In this document: piece by piece, positions 58,032 to 64,000 of the stretch
Layout of the letters: each line of letters starts with the position of its first letter
Position numbering within the stretch: the stretch's first letter is position 1
Source of the DNA: Paracoccus zhejiangensis
Lineage (GTDB): Bacteria > Pseudomonadota > Alphaproteobacteria > Rhodobacterales > Rhodobacteraceae
Length of the DNA: 64,000 nt
Direction: 5' to 3'
Assembly (NCBI RefSeq): GCF_002847445.1
Contig: NZ_CP025430.1
Span: 2,294,001 to 2,358,000 of the forward strand
Position numbers and translations under genes: made by a program
Notes under the pieces: generated by a model
Told to the model about the DNA's origin: nothing
Database searches by the model: none
The model's input: the letters and a program-made list of their open reading frames with translations, nothing else

Positions 58032-58870
58032 GTCTTGTCTTTCGTATCGTTCAGCGCATCGGCCAGCAGCATCTGGGCGCTGCCGGGGCGCAGCGGCTTC
58101 TGCTGGTTCTCGGCGGGAGACCAGCCGGTCAGGAAGACCAGGTCAAAGGTCGCGCGGATACGCGCGGGATCGTCGCGGTCGGGGAAACGCTCGGCATAGA
58201 TGGCGGCGGCGCGGGCCAGAACCTCGCGCCGGGTGGGCTGGCGCAGCCGAGCGGCCAGCGCATTGCCCTCGCCCATCGCCCGCAGATCCTGCGCCAGATG
58301 GATCAGGTCGCGATAGCTGGCGGGCAGGTTCAGCAGATCGGCCACCGGCAGCGCCAGCCCGGCGCGGCCCAGCAGCGCCCCCATCTCGCGGATCTCGCCC
58401 ATCGGCAACACGCGCGGCGACAGCCCGCCCGAAACCTCGGCCTCGGCCTCAGCCAGCGCGGCGCGCAGTTCCGAAAGCGTCTGGTTGCCGGGGCAGACGG
58501 CGATGAACAGCCCGTCCGGGCGCAGCGCGCGGGCGCATTGGATGATCTGGCCGACCGGATCATCGGCCCAGTGCAGCGACATGGCATGAATGACCAGATC
58601 GAGACTGCCGGGCGGCGGCAGGTCCAGAACCGGCGTGTCGGGCAGGATCAGCGCCCCGGGAAAGGCCTCGGCCCAGAGCGCCGGATGGCCGGTCACGACC
58701 GCAACGTCCCGAAACGATCTTTTAACCTCGGCCAGCCTATCCTGCAGCTCGTCGGCGGCGATTCGATGCAGGAAATCCGCCAGACCGGCGCGGGTGGCGC
58801 GGGCCCGGTTGCGGGTCAGCGCGGCGCGGTCGGTCAGAGCCGGTCTGTCAGAAGAGGAGAGGGCTTGCAT
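58028..58870 (-). CDS. SAM-dependent methyltransferase-domain protein (BioC/NDUFAF5-like)
   Basis: A 280-residue protein with a degenerate class I methyltransferase fold: LDLPPPGSLDLVIHAMSLHWADDPVGQI, CARALRPDGLFIAVCPGNQTLSELRAAL. The opening DRAALTRNRARATRAGLADFLHRIAADEL resembles NDUFAF5-type proteins, which in mitochondria hydroxylate an arginine of a complex I subunit. The usual glycine motif I is weak. The ATG shares two bases with the divergent comF ATG, and no ribosome site is seen upstream, so the true start may be downstream. Confidence 0.78.
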   Translation of the reverse strand: MQALSSSDRPALTDRAALTRNRARATRAGLADFLHRIAADELQDRLAEVKRSFRDVAVVTGHPALWAEAFPGALILPDTPVLDLPPPGSLDLVIHAMSLHWADDPVGQIIQCARALRPDGLFIAVCPGNQTLSELRAALAEAEAEVSGGLSPRVLPMGEIREMGALLGRAGLALPVADLLNLPASYRDLIHLAQDLRAMGEGNALAARLRQPTRREVLARAAAIYAERFPDRDDPARIRATFDLVFLTGWSPAENQQKPLRPGSAQMLLADALNDTKDKT

Positions 58871-59633
58871 GGTGATGCAACATAGGGGCCTTGGCGGGAT
58901 GTTGAAAGGTGCGTTGCGTATCCTTTACCCGCCGCAATGCCTGTGCTGCGCCGATCCGGTCGCGACCGAAGGCGCGCTCTGCGGGCGCTGCTGGTCCGAG
59001 GCGGAGTTCATCACCGGCGCTTGCTGTGGCCGCTGCGGCGCGCCGCTGCCCGGCGAAGTCGAGACATCGGGCGGGCGAGAGGTGCAACTGGTCTGCGACG
59101 ATTGCCTGGTCATTGCCCGCCCCTGGCGCCATGGCCGCGCGGCGATGGTCTATTCCGGCACCGGGCGGCAGCTGGTGCTGGCGCTGAAACATGCCGATCG
59201 GCCCGACCTTGCGCCGGCACTTGGCGACTGGCTGGCGCGGGCGGCGCGTCCGCTGATCCGGCCCGGGATGCTGGTGGTGCCGGTGCCGGTGCATCCCTGG
59301 CGGCTGCTCAAGCGGAAATACAACCAGTCCGAACTGCTGTCCTCGCACCTGGCGCAGGTCTTTGAGCTTGAGCATCGACCCGAGTTCCTCGCCCGCACCC
59401 GGCATAGCGAGGGGCAGGATCACAAGGGCGTGGCTGATCGCTTCGCCAATGTCGCCGGCAGCATCCGGGCCAGCCGCCGCCATGCCGCGCGGTTGCAGGG
59501 ACGCGCGGTGCTGCTAGTCGATGACGTGATGACCTCGGGCGCAACGCTGGCGCAGGCGGCCGAGGCGCTGCGCGCCGCCGGATCGGGGCCGATTTCGGTC
59601 GCGGTGGTGGCGCGGGCGGTCAAGGCTCACTAG
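58869..59633 (+). CDS. comF: ComF-family competence/phosphoribosyltransferase-like protein
   Basis: Needed for uptake of transforming or gene-transfer-agent DNA. The 254-residue protein has an N-terminal zinc-finger-like cysteine cluster (PQCLCCADP, CGRC, CCGRCG, CDDC) and a C-terminal PRTase fold with VPVPVHPWRLLKRKYNQSELL and the PRPP loop VLLVDDVMTSGAT. GGAG lies about nine bases before ATG 58869. Pairs functionally with dprA at 23.6 kb. Confidence 0.92.
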   Translation: MVMQHRGLGGMLKGALRILYPPQCLCCADPVATEGALCGRCWSEAEFITGACCGRCGAPLPGEVETSGGREVQLVCDDCLVIARPWRHGRAAMVYSGTGRQLVLALKHADRPDLAPALGDWLARAARPLIRPGMLVVPVPVHPWRLLKRKYNQSELLSSHLAQVFELEHRPEFLARTRHSEGQDHKGVADRFANVAGSIRASRRHAARLQGRAVLLVDDVMTSGATLAQAAEALRAAGSGPISVAVVARAVKAH

Positions 59634-59678
59634 ATAGGGAATTGAACGAACCGTTTTCCACGCGAGAGTCCTGCTGCC

Positions 59679-59957
59679 ATGGCCCAGATCGAGATCTATA
59701 CCACCCCCTCCTGCCCCTATTGCCACCGGGCCAAGGCCCTGTTGCGCGAGAAGGGGGCAGCCTTTGACGAGACCGATGTTTCCATGGACCCGGACCTGCG
59801 GCTGGCGATGACCAACCGCGCCGGTGGCCGCCGCTCGGTGCCGCAGATCTTCATCAATGGCGAACATGTCGGCGGCAGCGACGATCTTTACGCGCTGGAA
59901 CAGGCCGGCAAGCTGGATGCGCTGCTGGCAGCGGATGCCGCGCCCGTCGGTCGCTAA
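59679..59957 (+). CDS. grxC: Glutaredoxin 3
   Basis: A 92-residue dithiol glutaredoxin with active site CPYC in TTPSCPYCHRAKALLREKGA, the cis-proline segment RRSVPQIFINGEHVGGSDDL and typical length. It reduces protein disulfides with glutathione. It sits between comF and the amidase gene, close enough to be in one operon. Confidence 0.95.
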   Translation: MAQIEIYTTPSCPYCHRAKALLREKGAAFDETDVSMDPDLRLAMTNRAGGRRSVPQIFINGEHVGGSDDLYALEQAGKLDALLAADAAPVGR

Positions 59958-59961
59958 GACG

Positions 59962-60858
59962 GTGGCACAGTCAGCGGGCAGCGGCGGGGCGAAACCCGGT
60001 GCAGGGAGCGATCTCCTGCGCGTCGCGCTGCTGCAGCTGACGGTCAGCGACGATCCTGCAGAAAACCTGCCGGTGACGCTGGACCTGATCGCCAAGGCGG
60101 CGGCCGAGGGCGCGACGCTGATCGCCACACCCGAGGCGACGAACCTGCTGTCGCCCTCGCGCGACTGGCAGCGCGAGGCGCTGCGACCCGAGGCCGAAGA
60201 CCCGACACTGGCCGCCCTGCGGGACGCCGCGCGGCAGCACGGCCTCTGGCTGCTGATCGGCTCGCTTGCACTGCGCGATGACGACCCGGAAGGCGACGGC
60301 CGCTTTGCTAATCGCAGTTTCCTCATCGCGCCGGATGGCGGCATCGCCGCACGCTATGACAAGATCCACATGTTCGACGTGACCATCTCGGACACCGAAA
60401 GCTATCGCGAAAGCGCCGCCTATCGTCCCGGCGCGCAGGCGGTGCTGGCCGAGGGGCCGGGGCCGATCGGCATGACCGTCTGCTATGACCTGCGCTTCCC
60501 GCAGCTTTTCCGCCGCCTGGCACAGGCCGGGGCGCGCATCCTGACGGTGCCCGCCGCCTTCAACTCGACCACGGGTGCAGCGCATTGGCATGTCCTGCTC
60601 CGCGCCCGCGCCATCGAGACCGGCTGTTTCATCCTCGCCCCGGCGCAATGCGGCACCCACCCTGCCCCGCACAGCCCCGACCGCCACCCGCGGCAAAGCT
60701 ATGGTCATTCGCTGATCGTCGATCCCTGGGGCGAGGTGCTGGCCGATGGCGAAACGACGCAGGGTCTGGTCATCGCCGAGCTTGACCTGGGGGCAGTGGA
60801 AAGGGCACGGTCGCGCATTCCGTCCCTGACCCATGATCGCGACTATTGCGGCCCCTGA
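59962..60858 (+). CDS. Nitrilase-superfamily (Nit-type) carbon-nitrogen hydrolase
   Basis: About 298 residues from GTG 59962, the only sensible in-frame start after grxC. The Glu-Lys-Cys triad is visible in ATPEATNLLSP, RYDKIHMFDV and MTVCYDLRFPQLFR. The pattern matches Nit1/NitA-type deaminated-glutathione amidases, and the neighbouring glutaredoxin gene fits glutathione metabolism. Other omega-amidase substrates remain possible. Confidence 0.9.
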   Translation: MAQSAGSGGAKPGAGSDLLRVALLQLTVSDDPAENLPVTLDLIAKAAAEGATLIATPEATNLLSPSRDWQREALRPEAEDPTLAALRDAARQHGLWLLIGSLALRDDDPEGDGRFANRSFLIAPDGGIAARYDKIHMFDVTISDTESYRESAAYRPGAQAVLAEGPGPIGMTVCYDLRFPQLFRRLAQAGARILTVPAAFNSTTGAAHWHVLLRARAIETGCFILAPAQCGTHPAPHSPDRHPRQSYGHSLIVDPWGEVLADGETTQGLVIAELDLGAVERARSRIPSLTHDRDYCGP

Positions 60859-60865
60859 CCTGCAG

Positions 60866-61351
60866 ATGACCACTACTACCGCCCCCAACGCGCCGCAGCC
60901 CAAGGACCAGACGCCCGACCGTCTGGCCGCGAGCCTCTTTGCCGAGGTGCTGATCGCCGATCAGCTGTCGCGCAACCTGATCAGCAAGGCCCTGCCCCGC
61001 GGGATGCAGATCTCGCATTTCTCGGTGCTGAACCTGCTGGCGCATATGAACGAGGAACGCACGCCGGCCGAACTGGCGGCGGCCTTCCACGTCACCCGGG
61101 GCGCGATGACCAATACGCTGTCGCGGTTGGAATGGGCCGGGCATGTCCATATCCGCCCTGATTGGGATGATGCCCGGCGCAAGCTGGTGGCGATCAGCCC
61201 GGCGGGCCGTGCCGCGCGCGATGCGGCCATCGCTGCCTTCATGCCGCTGATCGCCGATATCGTCCGCGACATCGGCGCGGACCGGGTGCGGGCCACCCTG
61301 CCGGTGCTGCGCGAATTGCGGCTGCGGCTGGCGGGTGACGAGAACGGCTGA
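60866..61351 (+). CDS. MarR-family transcriptional regulator
   Basis: A 161-residue winged-helix regulator. ISHFSVLNLLAHMNEERTPAELAAAFHVTRGAMTNTLSRL forms the helix-turn-helix, and the wing is HVHIRPDWDDARRKLVAIS. Start ATG 60866. It lies eight bases after the amidase gene, so it may be cotranscribed with it. Ligand and target unknown. Confidence 0.9.
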   Translation: MTTTTAPNAPQPKDQTPDRLAASLFAEVLIADQLSRNLISKALPRGMQISHFSVLNLLAHMNEERTPAELAAAFHVTRGAMTNTLSRLEWAGHVHIRPDWDDARRKLVAISPAGRAARDAAIAAFMPLIADIVRDIGADRVRATLPVLRELRLRLAGDENG

Positions 61352-61354
61352 GCC

Positions 61355-62125
61355 TCAGCGCCGCCCGGTCATGATGTAGTTTACCGACAGATCGCGCTCA
61401 GACAGGCTCCAGTCCCACCGAATCGGGTTGAAGACCATGCCACGCCGGTCCACCGCCGGCATCCCCGCTGCGGCCATCATCCCGGCCAGTTCCTCGGGGG
61501 TGATGAAGCGGTGCCATTCATGCGTCCCCTTGGGCAGCCAGCGCATGATCCATTCCGCCCCGATGATCGCCGCGCCAAAGCTTTTCGGCGTGCGATTCAG
61601 GGTCGAGACGATCATGACCCCCCCGGGCTTCGTCAGCGCCGCGCAGGTGGCGACGAAAGCCGCCGGGTCGGCGACATGTTCGACGATCTCCAGCGCCAGA
61701 ACCGCATCGAACCGCTCGCCCGCGTCGGCCAGCGCCTCGGCGGTGGTGGCGCGGTAATCGATCTCCAGCCCCTGCTGCTCGGCATGAAGGCTGGCGACCG
61801 AGATATTGCGCTCGACCGCGTCGGCACCCACCACCTCGGCCCCCAGCCGCGCCATCGGCTCGGTCAGCAGGCCGCCGCCGCAGCCGATATCCAGAAGCCG
61901 CAAGCCTTCGAAGGGCCGAAGGCTGCGGGCATCGCGGCCGAACTCGGCGCCGATGCGGCTGATGATATAGTCGAGCCGGGTCGGGTTCAGCATGTGCAGC
62001 GGCTTGAACTTGCCGTTCGGATCCCACCATTCGGCGGCCATGGCCTCGAATTTCGCCAGTTCCGCCGGATCGACGCTGCTGCCTTCGGCATTCCGTCCCG
62101 TTACAAGGGTACTGTCCTGGGTCAT
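61355..62125 (-). CDS. ubiG: Ubiquinone biosynthesis O-methyltransferase UbiG
   Basis: Performs both O-methylations of ubiquinone synthesis. The 256-residue protein has the family opening [23 protein letters not shown] motif [27 protein letters not shown] and [10 protein letters not shown]. Start at ATG 62125 gives [10 protein letters not shown]; longer starts lack support. Divergent from pip across 50 bases. Confidence 0.96.
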   Translation of the reverse strand: MTQDSTLVTGRNAEGSSVDPAELAKFEAMAAEWWDPNGKFKPLHMLNPTRLDYIISRIGAEFGRDARSLRPFEGLRLLDIGCGGGLLTEPMARLGAEVVGADAVERNISVASLHAEQQGLEIDYRATTAEALADAGERFDAVLALEIVEHVADPAAFVATCAALTKPGGVMIVSTLNRTPKSFGAAIIGAEWIMRWLPKGTHEWHRFITPEELAGMMAAAGMPAVDRRGMVFNPIRWDWSLSERDLSVNYIMTGRR

Positions 62126-62175
62126 GGCGTGTCCTTCGGCTGGCAGGTTTGTCGCGGGCGATCTATACTGCGTCA

Positions 62176-63156
62176 ATGGACAGATTGGCAGGACAAATCG
62201 GCGCGACACCCGGGCGGCTTTATCCCGACATCCGCCCCTATGACCAGCGCATGATCGACCGCGGCGACGGGCATCAGCTTTACGTCGAGCAATGCGGCAA
62301 TCCCGATGGCCAGCCGGTGCTGGTGCTGCATGGCGGCCCCGGCGGCGGTTGCAGCCCGTTCATGCGGCGCTTCTTCGACCCGGCTCATTACCGTGTCGTC
62401 CTCTTCGACCAGCGCGGCTGCGGCCGCTCGCGCCCAACCGCCAGCGTCGAGGCGAATACCACGGCGCATCTGATCGGCGATATCGAGGCGATCAGGCAGA
62501 TTCTCGGTGTCGCGAGCTGGACCCTCTTCGGTGGCAGCTGGGGGGCGACACTGGCCCTTGCCTATGCCGAGGCCCATCCCGATCGTGTTGCCGCGCTGGT
62601 GCTGCGCGGGGTGTTCCTGGGGATGCAGAGCGAGCTCGACTGGTTCTATGGCGGCGGCGCTGGCCGGTTCTTCCCCGATCTCTGGGCGCGCTTCCGCGAG
62701 GTGATCCCCGAGGGGGAACGCGGCAACCTGATCGCCGCCTATCATCGCCGCCTCTTCGATGATGATCCCGGGCGGCAGGCACGTTACGCGCTGCCCTGGC
62801 TGATCTGGGAAAACGCGCTGGCCGGGTTGCAATCCTCGGCCTCGACCACGGCGCCGACCGAATATGCCCGCGCCTTCGCCCGTCTGGAAAACCACTACTT
62901 CGTCAACGGCTGTTTCCTCGACGAGGGCCAGCTGCTGCGCAACAGGGCCCGGATCGAGAATCTGCCGGCGGTGATCGTGCAGGGCCGCTATGACATGGTC
63001 TGCCCGCCGCAAAGCGCCTGGCAACTGGCCGAGGGCTGGGACCGCTGCGAGCTGCGAATCGTCCCGGCGGCGGGCCATGCCCTGTCCGAAGCGCCGATTG
63101 CCGCCGAACTGGTGCGGGTGATGGACGAGCTGCGCGACAGGGCCAGCTCCGCCTAG
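62176..63156 (+). CDS. pip: Proline iminopeptidase
   Basis: Cytoplasmic alpha/beta-hydrolase removing N-terminal proline from peptides (family S33). The 326-residue protein has the oxyanion segment [23 protein letters not shown], the nucleophile elbow [11 protein letters not shown] (Ser), the acid in [11 protein letters not shown] and His in AAGHALSE. Start ATG 62176. Confidence 0.95.
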   Translation: MDRLAGQIGATPGRLYPDIRPYDQRMIDRGDGHQLYVEQCGNPDGQPVLVLHGGPGGGCSPFMRRFFDPAHYRVVLFDQRGCGRSRPTASVEANTTAHLIGDIEAIRQILGVASWTLFGGSWGATLALAYAEAHPDRVAALVLRGVFLGMQSELDWFYGGGAGRFFPDLWARFREVIPEGERGNLIAAYHRRLFDDDPGRQARYALPWLIWENALAGLQSSASTTAPTEYARAFARLENHYFVNGCFLDEGQLLRNRARIENLPAVIVQGRYDMVCPPQSAWQLAEGWDRCELRIVPAAGHALSEAPIAAELVRVMDELRDRASSA

Positions 63157-63259
63157 ACAACCGGCCCGAGACTCGGCTTGCATTCCACGAAGCTTGCGCC
63201 TATATACCGCCTCAACAGCGGCGCAGGCTTCCACCACCTGCCCCACCGAGCAAGACGAC

Positions 63260-63283
63260 CGGGCCCGCTGATGGCCCGTTTTT
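63260..63283 (+). terminator. Terminator or attenuator between pip and rimP
   Basis: CGGGCC and GGCCCG form a 6-bp GC stem followed by five T. It is 104 bases after pip and 18 bases before rimP, so it either ends pip transcription or acts in the rimP-nusA leader. Confidence 0.6.
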
Positions 63284-63300
63284 CATTTCTGGGGACTGAC

Positions 63301-63930
63301 ATGTCCAATGACCTGATCGCCAAGACTGCCATCGACCGGCGCCTGGCCGAGATCCTGATCCCGGTGATCGAGGATCTGGGATTCGAACTTGTGCGCCTGC
63401 GCCTGCAGGGCGGCAAGACCGCCACGCTGCAGATCATGGCCGACCGTCCCGAGGGCGGCATCAACGTGGATGACTGCGCCGATATCTCGGTCGCCGTCTC
63501 GGCCACGCTGGATGTCGAGGACCCGATCGAGGACAATTACCATCTGGAAGTCTCCAGCCCCGGCATCGACCGGCCGCTGACCCGGCTGAAGGACTTCGCC
63601 ACTTTCGAAGGCTACGAGGCCCGGCTGGAGACCAACCAGCCGATCGACGGTCGCAAGCGCTTCAAGGGCATCCTGGCCGGGGTCGAGACCGGCGAGGGTG
63701 GCGACGAGGTTCTGCTGAACATCGAGGAAGCCGGCGAGACCCAGACCATCGGGCTGAATTTCGACTGGCTCAGCGACGCCAAGCTGGTGCTGACCGACGA
63801 GCTGATCCGGGAAATGCTGCGCCAGAAGAAGGATGCGGGGGTCGAGATAGACAATCTCGACGAATCCCATTTTGACGAGATCGAAACCGAAGACGAGGCC
63901 GCGCAGGACGCCGGCTCAGTGAAGGAGTAA
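63301..63930 (+). CDS. rimP: Ribosome maturation factor RimP
   Basis: Assists 30S subunit maturation. The 209-residue protein has [40 protein letters not shown] and the [20 protein letters not shown] core, ending in an acidic tail ([14 protein letters not shown]). It is followed three bases later by nusA, the conserved rimP-nusA-infB order. Confidence 0.96.
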   Translation: MSNDLIAKTAIDRRLAEILIPVIEDLGFELVRLRLQGGKTATLQIMADRPEGGINVDDCADISVAVSATLDVEDPIEDNYHLEVSSPGIDRPLTRLKDFATFEGYEARLETNQPIDGRKRFKGILAGVETGEGGDEVLLNIEEAGETQTIGLNFDWLSDAKLVLTDELIREMLRQKKDAGVEIDNLDESHFDEIETEDEAAQDAGSVKE

Positions 63931-63933
63931 GTG

Positions 63934-64000
63934 ATGGCAATCACCTCTGCCAACCAGCTTGAACTGCTGCAAACCGCCGAGGCCGTCGCCCGCGAGAAGA
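63934..64000 (+). CDS. nusA: Transcription factor NusA, 5' end only
   Basis: Only 22 codons are in the window: MAITSANQLELLQTAEAVAR, matching the N-terminus of alphaproteobacterial NusA. GGAG eight bases upstream and its position after rimP support the call. The gene runs off the right edge. Confidence 0.9.
   Translation, partial: MAITSANQLELLQTAEAVAREK

Overview
The window is high-GC chromosomal DNA from an alphaproteobacterium of the Rhodobacteraceae, most likely Paracoccus or a close relative. The evidence is the aa3 oxidase assembly block running into thrC, the divergent ethylmalonyl-CoA pathway pair ecm/ccr, a Tol-Pal cluster linked to tilS and ftsH, etfBA beside 3-hydroxybutyryl-CoA dehydrogenase, and dispersed palindromes built around AAATATCCCGGGG. 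It is mostly core genome. No phage, transposase, CRISPR, rRNA or tRNA was found. Species assignment is inference from gene content.

Layout. 1-1.7 kb: 5' part of pnp (minus). 1.9-2.75 kb: an AT-richer accessory gene encoding a winged-helix plus PD-(D/E)XK nuclease-like protein. 3-6.8 kb: ecm and ccr, divergent around a 533-bp regulatory region. 6.9-16 kb: amino-acid permease, M48 protease, small Cys protein, RecD-like helicase, membrane proteins, EcsC, flavoprotein, apt, acetyltransferases. 14.3-21.9 kb (minus): ctaC-ctaB-small ORF-ctaG-ctaE-surf1-thrC-M16 protease-GNAT, tightly packed. 22-28 kb: tldD, dprA (with a CtrA-like site), a VOC protein, topA. 28-30.4 kb: a TyrA-like dehydrogenase preceded by a probable Phe/Tyr leader peptide and terminator hairpin, then scoAB. 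30.5-32 kb: two unrecognised genes. 32-43.1 kb: ybgC, a class IV aminotransferase, a sulfotransferase-like gene, tolQRAB, pal, cpoB, tilS, ftsH. 43.2-47 kb: chorismate mutase, folD, a palindrome-rich spacer, parC (minus). 47-54.5 kb: SH3 protein, SDR, HIG1-like protein, cobalamin adenosyltransferase, etfBA, hbd, choX, betC. 54.5-64 kb: DUF2852, CAP lipoprotein, L,D-transpeptidase, PCD, hemH, a methyltransferase divergent from comF, grxC, a nitrilase-family amidase, a MarR regulator, ubiG, pip, rimP and the start of nusA.

How the genes fit together. Ccr and Ecm (the latter needing adenosylcobalamin, which the adenosyltransferase at 48.6 kb could supply), with 3-hydroxybutyryl-CoA dehydrogenase, the CoA-transferase and ETF, form a theme of acetyl-CoA, acetoacetyl-CoA and fatty-acid carbon use. 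The cta block plus the HIG1-like protein, ubiG and hemH serve aerobic respiration. dprA and comF are competence-type DNA-uptake genes.

The most interesting observations are: the candidate attenuator in front of the TyrA-like gene, with a possibly leaderless 16-codon leader peptide; the orphan nuclease-like gene upstream of pnp; the family of composite palindromes; the aminotransferase/sulfotransferase pair inside the Tol-Pal cluster; and the CtrA-like site upstream of dprA.
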